The notes beneath the pieces were generated by a model. The model made no database searches, had not been told where the DNA came from, and saw nothing but the letters and a program-made list of their open reading frames with translations. Below, one piece after another: positions 10,621 to 24,100 of a stretch of DNA of 64,000 nucleotides; position 1 is the stretch's first letter; every line of letters starts with the position of its first letter. This DNA is from Daucus carota subsp. sativus (Eukaryota > Streptophyta > Magnoliopsida > Apiales > Apiaceae). Both the position numbers and the translations under genes were made by a program. The DNA lies in NCBI RefSeq assembly GCF_001625215.2, contig NC_030387.2, positions 25,742,517 to 25,806,516 of the forward strand. The letters are read 5' to 3'.

Positions 10621-13600
10621 ATGATGTTGTCTCTCGTGAGGCGCAAAGTTGCGGCCACTGCCTCTTCTTCCTTGTCCGGGGTTAGATTTTATATTTATTA
10701 GGTTCGTTGTAATGTTTTGTTTGTTTTGTTTCTATGTTGTCACTGTGATTGTGTTTCATTTCAGTCGTTGGGACGAGCTAGGTCTGCTGCAGTGTTGTCG
10801 CATCCGCGCAACTATCAGGTACAATTATTAGCTCTAGTAGGCGTGTTTGGATGATTCGGGCTTTTCCGATGTTTGTTGTGGTAGTCTAATGGCTTTATAA
10901 GTCTGTTGTGGTGAAACAATTATGTATTGCGGTTAATGTTTTTGATTCCGTTTTATGCCTAATTATAAGATGTAGAGTTGTTTTTGATGATACGAAGTTG
11001 TGCCTAGCTTCCTCTTTGAAGGATTTAGCCCTTTCATAAGTTTTTTGCTTAAATTTTGAGATAATTGTTGTCCTCGGCTCAATCTTTTATCTGAGATTTG
11101 TTGGATAATATTTTTGGGCACAAAAGATGCTCGGCAGGATAACATTTTCAACATTATAGGTTTCCTTTAATGTTCATTTTGTGGTTCATTTTGATTTTTA
11201 TATATATCTTGTAGATAATTGTAGACCTTATACTTGTGAAATACTTGTGCAGTTACAGACACAATATCTTAAAAGTGGATCAGAACAAATTCACAGCTTT
11301 TGTGATCAAGGTAAAAATCTGAATGGTTCTGCTGAATTTGACTTGCAAGTATTGTATTAATGCAAATATTGTTATTCGCTTGCTGAACTTCTCTAATTGT
11401 TGTATAGGCCACTCAGATAATTCAAGGCATGTAAGGTTGGTACAACCCTTACTTATATGTTGTCACTACTATTTAATATTTTTTTTATAGCGTTTCCACT
11501 AAAATTCATATATTAAAGATGCTTGTTCACCTAGATATCTCTGGAATGTGATAATTTCTTGTGTTCCTTTTGGATGCTTCTCCTTGATCATTAATGTCTT
11601 TTAATATTTTCCTGGGCACAGGAATGTTGTATCAAATATTCGAATAAATAATTCTACATTAGTCTGGAGTAGATCATATTCTTCAGATAGTGGTATGATC
11701 TAGAATCTTCATTTTGTTCTTTTCTTGAATATATGTTGTGACTTAGTATCTGCGTTGCTCATGGTATCATTCTTTGTTATCAAGGTGAACTAGTTGAGGC
11801 TGTTGTACCATATATGGGTGAATCCATTACCGATGGCACTTTAGCCACTTTCTTAAAAAGTAAGTTCCTACAATTTCTAGAATTCTGTCTTCGTCAATGT
11901 ATAGAGAAAGGTTTGGAACCCTAGTTTTGGAGTTTTCACCCCAGGGGGTCGCTAGACCGCAGCTTTCTGCTGAAAAACAATTTGTAGTGAATTTTTTTCT
12001 TTATGCAAGTTTTCTTTATATGGAACTCATTCTGTAATAAATGAGAGCAGAACCTGGCGATCATGTTGATATTGATGAGCCAATTGCCCAAGTTGAAACT
12101 GATAAGGTGTTTATGACTTTTGAGCTCTACATTTTCCACACTATCTCGACTCTCAAGTATCATGATCAAGACTAAATAGTTATTTTGACAACATTCAGGT
12201 GACAATCGATGTTGCAAGTCCTGAATCTGGTATCATCAAAGAGGTAGTAGATATTAGCAGGACCAGTATATGTTACAAGTTCATATATATATCACGGTTC
12301 TGAACAAGTGGTGTTTGTAAATTTTGTGTCATTAGTTTTTAGCCAAAGAAGGTGACACTGTGGAACCAGGCACGAAGATAGCAATTATATCGAAGTCTAG
12401 CGAAGGTGTAACACATGTAGCTCCCTCAGAGAAGCCACCTAGCAAGGCTGTGTCCGAGCCATCTCCTGCCCCTGCAGAAAAGGAGAAAATGGACAAGCAA
12501 ATTCCCAAGGCAGAAACAACACTGCCCAAGGACAAGCCCAAAGTACCTTCCCCACCGACTTCTAGATCTTCACCCTCTGAACCTCAACTTCCACCAAAAG
12601 AAAGAGAAAGAAGAGTAAGCATCAGGATTTCTGATAATTTATTGAAGTTGTGATGTTACTGTTTCACTTAAAATTAATAATTACACTCCTTTCACTTTAA
12701 CTCCAGTGTGATTCTTCTTATCATTTTCTTAGCTGGTTACATTGTCATGTTCTTGCCTACATAGTTTCACTTTGCTTTCAGGTTCCTATGACAAGGCTAA
12801 GAAAGCGAGTTGCAACACGGCTGAAGGATTCCCAAAATACTTTTGCACTGCTAACCACATTTAATGATGTTGATATGTAAGTTCTAAACAATATCAGTGA
12901 TATCTATGCTTGAATTTTCTTCTGATCGTTGTTTGTAGTCCACATTATTAAACCTCTTCCAAATCTCATTTGAATATATACGTAATATGCGAGTAAAAAT
13001 GTTAACCTATCTATGACTTGGTAAAATACATTGTATGTGATTGTGAGTATATACCTGACGGGGTTTTATTAATTTTTAAGCACCTACTCCATTTGGTCTC
13101 AAATCATCTAAAACTTCTTTTAGTTGCCATCTTCATTTCTTCTGTCAATTATAATGCTGGTATTAGCTTCATTGACAAACTGTTATCTCGGATGGAATAT
13201 GTAAATTAATGAAATTGAAGTTGTTAAAATTTGAATATAATGCCAGGAAAAATAAATTATTTAAAGAACCCTTTTTTAAGGAGGATTGTAGTTCAACCCA
13301 ATTGATAATGATATTGTCTAACAAATCAAAAATTAGTTTATTTCATTGTTTGAGCAAACATTGCATGTTTGGACACATTTGCTTGGGCATATCTCCCCCA
13401 TATCATTCTTCTTTAGATACTGACATGTTGACATTCCCTGCTATCCAGGACTAATTTAATGAAGCTTCGTTCTGAGTATAAAGATGCCTTTCTTGAGAAG
13501 CATGGAGTAAAACTAGGACTTATGTCAGGTTTTGTCAAAGTGTGTACAGTCATATGATACCAGCTTTCTAATGTACTCCCTCTGTGCCAATTTATTTGTC

Positions 13601-16131
13601 TTGTTTGACTTTTTTTGGTCAAATTGACCAAACTTTGACTAGTAATTGTTAATTATTCTTACATGATCTTGAAAATCAAAAAATATACATTTTAAAGTAG
13701 AATAGATGTAGATTTTTGTAATATATTTTCCATAATTTATTCTAATTATTTCATATATGTAAATTTCAGTCAAAGTTTGGTCAATTTGACTATAAAAAGT
13801 CAAACAAGACATAAAATTGGGACGGAGGGGGTAAAATTCTATGTGTAGTTGCACTTTTTATAAAATTTTCCATGATGTTTGTTTCAGGCTGCTGTAAGTG
13901 GGCTCCAGAACCAGCCAATCATCAATGCTGTTATTGATGGAGATGACATTATCTATCGAGATTATATTGACATCAGTATTGCTGTTGGTACACCAAAGGT
14001 CAGTCGCTAATTAAAGTTATTCTGGCGTCTCTTTTATAATTGATTGACATTTCTATAACACCACCCTACTTATAGTTCCTATATCACAACTGTTCTATTT
14101 TGAAAATTCACCATATTAGTCTATTTACAGAATTACCATAGTCTATTTTAAAATTCACCATATTCGTACCAGAATCACCATATTAATGATCAGTTATTGT
14201 ATTCGGCCTACTGTATTTTGACATGCACTGAACATCTACATGTCAATGATAAGTTTTAAACGGAGGTATTGCAAACTAAATTTGCCGAAAGTCCAATGTG
14301 CTATGTCAATGAATATACGATCACAAGACGAAAAGCTTTTACTGAGTAATTTATAAGAGTTACCATATAAAGAGGAAGGTTGACATCCTGTTTTGCTGTG
14401 TTCTGTTTGAAACAAAATATACAATTTCTATGTGAAAGTAACTAATTCTGTTCTTAGTATAGAGCTGCAAGCTAGAAGTTTGCAAGTCTTAAATACAAGG
14501 CGTATGCCTGTTTCTTAAAGCTCCCATTGTGAAATGAATCTTAAAGTTCCTTCCTCATAACCTCTCTTTTTACTGAAAAAAACATCTGTTCATATCTGTG
14601 CTTTGTGTCTCAGACAATGATGGTCAAAGCTTCTCTGTGAATTCAGCTTGTTTGTACCTGGCAGTGTTACTTTTTCTGTATGTTTTTTTATGTTCGTTCT
14701 TTTTCTGATAGTGTGGTGTTCAACGTTGTACGGATTGATACTTTCTGTAATTTATTCCACTTGTACAAAAGAACATAACATACTCTTGCTCATCTGTGGC
14801 TCATTAAGTACTCCATGTAAGAGCAGTAGGCCTCTTGGCTAGAAGTTGTTAAATGGAGGTCACTGATTGCTGGACTACAAAATAGAAGTTGTTAAATTTT
14901 ATTGGGTAAAACAAAATAGAAGCATAAACGGACGTCTCTGATTGCTGGACTACACTTACTATTTATTTTTCTTTTGTTATCAAGGGTCTTGTTGTTCCGG
15001 TTATTCGCAATGCTGAAAGAATGAACTTTGCTGATATAGAGAAAGAAATCAACACTTTAGCAAAAAAGGCTACTAATGGTTCCATTTCTATCGATGAGAT
15101 GGCTGGAGGTTCATTTACAATATCTAATGGAGGTGTATATGGAAGTCTCTTGAGTACCCCAATTATTAATCCTCCACAGGTATGATCTTTTGCATAAACA
15201 GATATTTATAAACACATATAGGATACAATTCTAAGACTATAAGCATATAACCACCAAAGAATTGCTTCTGACTTGTGAGTAGTTATTCTTTTGCTCTTTC
15301 ACTTGCTAGTCTGCGCCTATTTATAATTAGACCCTTGAATATAAAACCATTGGTGTACCAGAAAGCGGTACTTAAGAACATAGGAAATTGTCAGGAACTC
15401 TGGTAAATTCTTTAACAAACATTCAGATAAAAATTGCAAAGCCACTAATTAATCAATATGGACACCTGGGTGCTTGCTCAGACCTCTATATTGAGATAAC
15501 GATCACATTTGAAACTGTATTTGCGGGAAACTGGGGAGGGTTGTTAAATAATAGGTATGACTTCCTCTTATGACACTTACCTAGAAGTTGTTACATATGC
15601 TCGTACCATCAAATGAGAAAGAAAACCTAGTATAAAACAATGGTATTAACCTAACAAAGATCCTTGCACATTATTTTATGTAGCAACTCTCATGGATGCT
15701 AATCACTTTCAAATTATTAACATGCACATCCAGGGAAGGACACCTTACAAATATACTACTAACATACTACTATACGGAGGCTGCATATATATTGTTATTT
15801 TCTACAGAAACAAGCCTAAATCTATTAGTGTCACTGCAGATTCAAATTTGGCTTTGGTTTTCTGTAATGATTGTCTGCTATGATAATTTATGCCGACATC
15901 AAAAATGCACTCCCAATAATTTTTCCATTTTCTTTGCAGTCTGCTATTCTGGGTATGCATTCTATCGTGAATCGTCCAATGGTTGTTGGAGGAGAAATTG
16001 TTTCACGGCCAATGATGTACATTGCCCTAACTTATGACCATAGGCTGATTGATGGAAGAGAGGCTGTATTCTTCTTGAGGCGCATCAAAGATGTTATAGA
16101 AGACCCCAGGAGGCTTCTGCTCGACATATGA
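10621..16131 (+). CDS. Dihydrolipoyl succinyltransferase (2-oxoglutarate dehydrogenase E2), copy 1
   Basis: Transfers succinyl groups from a lipoyl arm to CoA in the mitochondrial 2-oxoglutarate dehydrogenase complex of the TCA cycle. I resolve fourteen coding exons: 10621-10680, 10765-10818, 11253-11310, 11408-11435, 11622-11692, 11785-11859, 12051-12106, 12199-12243, 12336-12614, 12782-12876, 13449-13539, 13888-13998, 14985-15179 and 15940-16131. They sum to 470 codons, close to the Arabidopsis protein. Order: Arg/Ser-rich mitochondrial presequence ([17 protein letters not shown]), lipoyl domain with the acceptor lysine in VETDKV, a Pro/Ser/Lys linker, then the catalytic domain ending [13 protein letters not shown] with the catalytic His and Asp. 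No subunit-binding domain is seen, as usual for E2o. The exon 4 donor AAG/gttggt is chosen because it alone keeps the frame. The frame is open throughout. Confidence 0.95.
13576..13831. mobile_element. Stowaway MITE in intron 11 of E2 copy 1
   Basis: Ends CTCCCTCTGTGCCAATTTAT and, in complement, CCCCCTCCGTCCCAATTTTAT, with TA on both sides (13574-13575, 13832-13833). Copy 2 of the gene has the uninterrupted site (AATGTA then TAATTAAATTTC near 21692), so the insertion came after the duplication. Contains paired GTTTGACTTTTT arms. Confidence 0.95.
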
Positions 16132-16888
16132 AAGCTGCAAAAGCTGACAACTCTGTAGTAGACCCTAGTGCCTCAAGGGTTAACAATGTTATAATAAAGT
16201 CTAAATTTCTGCTGTTGACCTTATCATTGTTTAATCGCGGCAACTGTTCCTGAGTTTGCAAGTGAGAGTTTGTTATAAAACACAAGTTGTTATTACTGTG
16301 AAAAACAGTTCAGAGTTTTGCAGAGGGACTTGGAAGATATTACCTAATATGCTATTTGTGGTCAATTTAATTTATTTTGTCGGTTGAAGAGAAAATAAAA
16401 CTGTACGAGATTCTTGGTTATTTCTGATAGTCTTTGTGTTTTCAGTTTCTTTCTTAAATTTTGGTATTTGGAGCAGAACAAGTGACCTGGATCTTTCATA
16501 TTAAACCTCCCTAGTTCTTTTGTGGAATAAGCCGGCAAGATATCTCCTAAAATCCGGCTAAAAAATGTAAAATACTGATTACTTAAAATTTGCTAAAATG
16601 AAAATGATACTGACAATATATAAAATTTGCAGAAAATTTAAAATGTTAGTATGACAATAATAATTGATCATATTTTTAAAAACAATAAATTCAGGTTGTC
16701 ATAGAATACTTTATGTATATTATTATAATTCATATACGTTGTTATTAGTATTATAAAACCATTTATTGTTTAATGAAAATTTTGATTAATGCAGAATTTT
16801 TTACCTGCGAAAATTATTATTTTTGAATTCAATAAAAATTTACCTAATTTTTAAAAAATAGTTGTTAAATGTGCAAGTTAAGTTAATA
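16132..16888. other. 3' flank of E2 copy 1
   Basis: 16132 to about 16470 matches the 3' flank of copy 2 (25265 on), so it is probably 3' UTR; AATAAA occurs near 16395. The rest to 16888 is AT-rich with no supported feature. Confidence 0.6.
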
Positions 16889-17085
16889 CTCCTTTGTCCC
16901 ATAATAACAGCCGCTTTGACTTTTTATATGTAATTTAATGTGTAAAAAAACATAGTTTTATATATTATTTTTAAAATTTTTATTTTTCAAATAAAAATTT
17001 AACAAAAAAGAAAATTTGAAAAATAGTAAAAATATGTTTTTTTTTTCATATTAAAAGTGAAAACGAGTCTTATGGACAGGTGGAG
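16889..17085. mobile_element. Stowaway MITE between the two E2 copies
   Basis: Ends CTCCTTTGTCCCATAATAAC and TTATGGACAGGTGGAG in complement arrangement, TA on each side (16887-16888, 17086-17087). The interior is AT-rich with paired arms around a TTTTTAAAATTTTTATTTTT core. Confidence 0.85.
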
Positions 17086-17305
17086 TAATTAAATCAACTC
17101 CATCAACACGTGGTTGTTTTATGAGGAACGGTCAAGCCACCAAAACAGAGTTGTCTGAACTTTACATCCCCTTTGATGTTCTGAAAAACCAGGCCTCGTT
17201 AACTCCTTATTTCTCTGCTGTTTTATTACTCTACTAGAAAACATATACTACTCTCGTATGTTGAGTTCAATTCACCTTTCTTGTCTGTGTTACTATTATA
17301 TCATA

Positions 17306-18078
17306 CTAGCCTTTAACCCGTGCGAAGCACGGGCGGGTATATAGTTCGTAATTTATTATTTATAATTTAAACTTTAACATAATTTTATTAGTATTTTAGT
17401 ATTAATGGATTGAATTTTAATTAAATTATATTATTCAACTAACTATATTTTCTCCCGATTACTTGAAAATGGACAAACCCTAATATGTGTGTGTGTCCAG
17501 ATTTTAGTACATTTAATCCGAATTTAGTACACGTAGATTTAAAAATAAAAAAAATCAGAAAATTCAAATCTTTTCCATACATAGCCGATCGTATAATACC
17601 TTTGAAAAGATTCAGTAATCTAATCAATCGAATTTCAACGTAATTTTGTAATCTTGGTTTTTTTTGACAACAATAACTTTTAAGATTAGAGTTAAAAAAG
17701 GTTATGTAATGGTTCATGTTTATATTGAAATAGAACACGTTAACGTTAAAAATAGTTATATGAAGGTTCTTGTTAAAAGAAAGATATTTAAAATTGTATA
17801 TTTATAATTTTATTTATAACATCATTATAATTTTTTAATGAAATATTATATGATAATGGATTGTTATGAGTGTTTTTAGTACTTGAAACTGTTTAACAAT
17901 ATAATACTAATAGACTCCACATTTGTAGACTTGTAGTACCAAAAGGAGAGTACCACCAAAAAATAATAGACTCCACATTTGTAGACTTATAGTACCAAAA
18001 GGAGAGTACCAAACCAAAAATATAACTAAAACATTGGATTACAAATTATACCTATGACTTATTATAGTATAGTATAGA
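17306..18078 (-). mobile_element. Non-autonomous Helitron upstream of E2 copy 2
   Basis: Read on the minus strand it begins TCTATACTATACTATAATAA and ends with a hairpin GCCCGTGC-TTC-GCACGGGT followed by TAAAGGCTAG. These are textbook Helitron termini. It sits between A (17305) and T (18079) without target duplication, also as expected. Inside, a 56-bp unit beginning TAGACTCCACATTTGTAGAC is repeated in tandem (17911 and 17967). There is no Rep/helicase frame. It lies within the duplicated upstream region of copy 2 and is absent at the matching place in copy 1 (near 10545). Confidence 0.9.
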
Positions 18079-18191
18079 TGTGCTGAGTTTCTATTTTTAT
18101 TAACAATGGCTCATATATCATATGTCTGATGCTTGGTTTATGTGTACATGTATTATGTTAGGGAAAAGGCGACGTTGTAATTAAGGTTATC

Positions 18192-21100
18192 ATGTTGTCT
18201 CTCGTGAGGCGCAAACTTGCGGCCACTGCCTCTTCTTCCTTGTCGGGGGTTAGTTAATGTATTTATTGTATGCATTGTAATGTTTGTTTGTTTTGTTTCT
18301 ATGTTGTCACTGTGATTGTGTTTCATTTCAGTCGTTGGGACGAGTTAGGTCTGCGGTCGTGTTATCACATGCCAATCAGGTATTATTATTTTCTCTACGA
18401 GGCGTATTTGGATGAGTTATTAGGCTTTTCGAATGTTTGTTGTGCTTGTCCAATGGCTTTAATAAGTCTGTTGTAGTAAAATATTTATTATTTATATATT
18501 GCGGTTAGTATATTTGATTTCATTTTATGCTGAATTATAGGCTGTAGAGTTGTTTGTAATGATCCGAAGTTGTGCCAAGGTTCCTCATTAGATGATTAGT
18601 CCTTTCAAAAGTTTTTCGCTTAAATTTGAGATAAATGTTGTACTCAACTCAGTCTCTTATCTGGGATTTTTTGGATAATATATTTGGAAACAAAAGACTC
18701 TCAGTATGGCGAAAAGGAGTTGCCTATAATTCCCATGTTTACATTTTATTTTCTTTGCGTTGAGGTTTATATTGGACCCACCACTGCTAATTTGACATAG
18801 AATGTTTTGTCGAATGGACTTGAGTTATATAACTGCTAGTAAGAGTAGATATGTAGATACTATTAATCTATAACTAGATTTTGGTCATTTTGTTTTTTGG
18901 AACTATTAACAACTCTTAGTCCTTTTTATGGGGATGGGGGGAGGTAAAGGTCAAAGACAGGAACTTAAATACAATTACACACACATACATGCCTCCACCA
19001 AGGATCCATACTTAACACCCTAGGGTCCGGATATGATACCTCTGATGAACCATGGAGTATTTCGGGATTATGAACACAGAGCTGGACAGTTGTAGGCGTA
19101 GCTAATGACTATGCTTTCTCATGTTGTATTATCCCTGATTATCTTTTTTTTGTATGCAGGATAGAATGGGCACATCGAGTCTAGTTTAGTAGTGTAAATA
19201 TTTTTGTTATTGCAATTTGAGCATTTGTTTTACCACTATGAGGTCTCTTTGTTTCTACATTATAGGTTTCCTTTAATTATCATTTTGAGGTTCATTCAAA
19301 TTTTTATCATATATCTCCTAGATGGTTATTGACCTTATAAACGCTTGTCAAATGCTTGTACAATTACAGGCACTATATCTTAAAAGAGGATCAGAACACA
19401 TTCACAGCTTTTGTAATCAAGGTAATCCGAATGTTTCTGCTAATTTTGACGTACAAGTATTGTATTAATCCAAATATTATTATTCGCTTGCTGAACTTCT
19501 CTAAATGATTTATAGGCCACTCAGATAATTCAAGGCATGTAAGGTTGGTACAACCCTTACTGTTATGTTGTCCCTACTATTCAATATTTTTTTTATAGTG
19601 TTTCCACAAAAAAATTCATATATTAAAGATGCTTGTTCACCTAGATATCTCTGGAATGTGATAATTTCTTGTGTTCCTTTTGGATGCTACTCCTTGATCA
19701 TTAATGTCTTTTAATATTTTTCTGGGCACAGGAATGTTGTATCAAATATTCGAATACATAATTCAACATCAGTCTGGAGTAGATCATATTCTTCAGATAG
19801 TGGTATGATGTTCTAGAATCTTCATTTTGTTCTTTTCTTGAGCATATGCTGTGAATACCTTAGTATCTGCATTGCTCATGAGTATCATTCTTTGTTATGA
19901 AGGTGAACTAGTTGAGGCTGTTGTGCCATATATGGGTGAATCCATTACTGATGGCACGATAGCCACCTTTTTAAGAAGTAAGTTCTTACGATTTGTAGAA
20001 TCTGTATTTGTGAATATATAGAGAAAGGTTTGGAACCCTAGTTTTGGAGTTTTCATCCCAGGGGGTCGTTAGACTGCAGTTGCTGCTGAAAAACAATTTT
20101 TTAGTGAATTATTTTCTTTATGCACCTTTTTCTTTATTTGGAACTCATTCTGTAATATATGGAAGCAGAACCTGGCGATCATGTTGATATTGATGAACCA
20201 ATTGCCCAAGTTGAAACTGATAAGGTGTTTATGACTTTTGTGCTCCACATTTTCCACACTATCTCGACTCTCAAGTATCATGACCAAGACTAAATAGTTA
20301 TTTTGACAACATTCAGGTGACAATCGATGTTGCAAGTCCTGAATCTGGTATCATTAAAGAGGTAGTAAATTTTAGCAGGATCAGTATATGTGTTCATAAT
20401 GCTATATCACACTTCTGAATAAGTGGTGTTTGTAAATTTTGTCTCATCAGTTTTTAGCCAAAGAAGGTGACACTGTGGAACCAGGCACGAAGATAGCAAT
20501 TATATCAAAGTCTAGTGAAGGTGTAACACATGTAGCTCCCTCAGAAAAGCCACCTAGCAAGGCTGCGTCCGAGCCATCTCCTGCCCCTGCAGAAAAGGAG
20601 AAAATGGACAAGCAAATGCCCAAGGCAGAAACAACACTGCCCAAGGACAAGCCCAAAGTACCTTCCCCTCCGAATTCTAGATCTTCACCCTCTGAACCAC
20701 AACTTCCACCAAAAGAAAGAGAAAGAAGAGTAAGCATCAGGATTTCTGATAATTTACTGAAGAGATGTTACTGTTTCACTTAAAATTAATAAGTGCACTC
20801 CTTTCACTTCAACTCCAATGTGATTCTTATCGTTTTCTTAGCTGGTTACATCGTCATGTTTTTGCCTACATAGTTTTACTTTGCTTTCAGGTTCCAATGA
20901 CAAGGCTAAGAAAACGAGTTGCAACACGGCTAAAGGATTCCCAAAATACTTTTGCACTGCTAACCACATTTAATGATGTTGATATGTAAGTTCTAAATAA
21001 TATCAGTGATATTTATGCTTGAATCTTCCACAGATCCTTGTTAGTTGTCCACATTTTTTCCCTCTTCGAAATCTTATTTGATTATATCCGTAATATGCGA

Positions 21101-24100
21101 GTAAAATGTTGACCTATTTTTTACTTGCTAAATATGTTGTTTGTGAGTAAATACCTCATGGTTTTTATTAATTTCTAAGCGTCTCAAATTATTTAAAACT
21201 ACTTTCAGCTGTCATCTTCATTTCCTCTGTGTATTATAATGCTGGTAATAACTTTTTCGACAAACTGTTATCTTGAATGGAATGTGTTAAATTAATGAAA
21301 TTACAGTTGCTCAAAGTTGGATATAATGCCTGTGACAAAAAAAAAAAAAATGGATATAATGCCAGGAAAAAATAAATTATCTACAGAACCCTTTTTTTAA
21401 GGAGGGTTGTAGTTTCACCCAACTGATAATAATATTGTCTAACAAATTAAAGATTAAATTATTTCATGGTTTGAGCAAACTTTGCAAGTTCAATCACATT
21501 TGTTTGGGCTTATCTCCCCCATATTATTCTTCTTTAGATACTGACATGTTGGCATTCCTTGCTCTCCAGGACTAATTTAATGAAGCTTCGTTCTGAGTAT
21601 AAAGATGCCTTTCTTGAGAAGCATGGAGTAAAACTAGGACTTATGTCAGGTTTTGTCAAAGTGTGTACAGTCATACGATACCAGCCCTATAATGTATAAT
21701 TAAATTTCTGTGTGTAATTGCACTGTATTACATAATTTACCATGATGTTGTTTCAGGCTGCTGTAAGTGGGCTCCAGAACCAGCCAATCATCAATGCTGT
21801 TATTGATGGGGATGACATTATCTATCGAGATTATATTGATATCAGTATAGCTGTTGGTACACCAAAGGTCAGTCACTAATTTAAGTTATTCTAGTGTTTC
21901 TGTTATAATTAATTGACATTTCTATTTTTACTCATATTTCTAGAATCACAACTGTTCTATTTAGAAATCACCATATTAGTCTATCTCCATAGTCACCATA
22001 GTCTATTTTGACATTCACCATATTCGTATCTCCAGAATCACCACATTAATGATCAGTTGTTATATAAGGCATACTGTATTTTGACATGCACTTAACATCT
22101 ACATGTCAATGTTAAGTGTTTTTGTTCCTACACATGTTTGCTATGTAGAGAAGGCATAGCTTGCGAGCTGGGCATAAATTTCTCTGATGTGTGTATTTTG
22201 TTAAATAGTTATAGCTTCAAATATGGGAGGGCCGATGTTCTTAATTTGTTTTTCCCTTATCAAATACTATGTACTCAGCTAAATGTGAGAGTTATCAATC
22301 GACGGAGGGTACTAGAAAATAGCATGAAGTGTTTAACTTTGCAGGTTAGGGATATCATATATATTGGTGTAACTGTTAACTGTCATATACTGTGTCACGG
22401 ACTTTTTTCATTCTTTGGCATCAAAATGAAGATACAAATGCCCTTAACTTTTTGCCCATGACATTTTGGAAAATGTATTTCAGCCATATGCCAGACAAAC
22501 ATTTATTAGTTAGAAGTTAAAACTTCCAAAAATCATGCATGAAAATTTGCAACAGGCCTTTTTTCAGATTCATTTTTTTTTTTAATTACAGAGAACATGG
22601 CCACACTTTCTAAATGTTCCTTTTCTATTCACAAAGTCACTGCATAAAGTTATGTCTTGTCATCATGTTTGATATTTTCCTGTATAATGTTAGTTTGTAA
22701 TTGAACTTTGGTCTTCCTTACTAGAGTACTGTTAAAAACCTTCCATGTCTGTACCAGGAATTGCAACATTTACTTACAGCATAGCCTCTAAAGGATTCAA
22801 AGTATATCCCAAGGTTTCCCTTGCAATCAATTTGGAACTGATACTGCAGAAACTATAACACCTATATCAATGAACATAAGATCACAAGACAAAGTTTGTT
22901 TACCAAGTTATTTATAAAAGGTACAATATAAAAGAGGAAGGTGGATATTCATTTTGGTATGTTATGCTTGAAACAGAATATACAAGTTCTATATTGAACA
23001 AACTATTTTATTTTTAGTGTTAGCTAGAAGTTTGTAAGCGTGCGATTCAAGTTGTACGACCTGTTTCCTAGAAAGTTCTGACGTGGGATAAATTTATAAG
23101 ATTCTTCCTATAGCTTTTAATTTTTACTCGAAAAAACATCCATGTCATGTCTCTTCTTTGTGTCTCAAACAGCTATTCTCAAAGCTTCTCTGTGGTTTTG
23201 GTTTATATATGTATCTGTTAGTGTTTTTTTCGTCTCTATGAAAATTTGATGTTCTTTGTGTGTATGATCTTTCAATGTTACAACGCTTTACTAATTTTTA
23301 CTGTCTGTAATACATTTTACTTGTACAAAAGAACATAATATATCATAGCTCTTAGCTCGTATACTACTCATGCAAGCGGGTAACCTCTTGGGCTAGAGGA
23401 CATTGTTAAACGGAGGTATTGCAAACTAAATTTGCCGAAAGTTCAATGTACAATGTCAATGAATATAAGATCTCATGACAACTTTTTTACTGAGTAATTT
23501 ATAAGAGTTGCCATTTAAAGAAGGTGGACATCCTGTTTTGTTGTGTTCTGTTTGAAACAGAATATACAATTACTATATGAAAGTAACTAATTTTGTTTTT
23601 AGTATAAGGCTGCAGACTAGAAGTTTGCAAGTGTTAAATACAAGGTGTATGCCTGTTTCTTAAAAAGTTCCCATTGTGGAATGAATTTTGAAGTTCCTGC
23701 CTTTTAACCTCTCTTTTTCCTTGAAAAAAATTCTATGTCATATGTGTGCTTTGTGTCTCAGACAATGCTGCTCAAAGCTTCTCTGTTAATTCAGCTTGTT
23801 TGTACCTGGTAGAGTTATTTTTCTGTATGATCTTTTATGTTCACTCTTTGTCTGTATGATCTTTAGGTGTTAAAAGCTGTACTTATTTTTACTGTGTAAT
23901 TTATTTCTTTCGTGCAAAAGGACATAACATAGCACATTTGTGCCTCATTAAGTACTCCATGTAAGATCAGTAGGACTCTCGGCTAGAGGAAGTTGTTAAA
24001 GGGAGGTTGATGTGTACTATTACACAGTATTTTTCGAAAGTCTCACGAACTATGTAATTTGAAACTATCGGGTAACAAATAGAAGCATAAACGGACGTCT

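Noticed and set aside
22138..22461. A 107-codon frame in the E2 copy 2 intron
   Set aside because: No recognisable motif, it lies in a duplicated intron segment, and the matching DNA is missing from copy 1.
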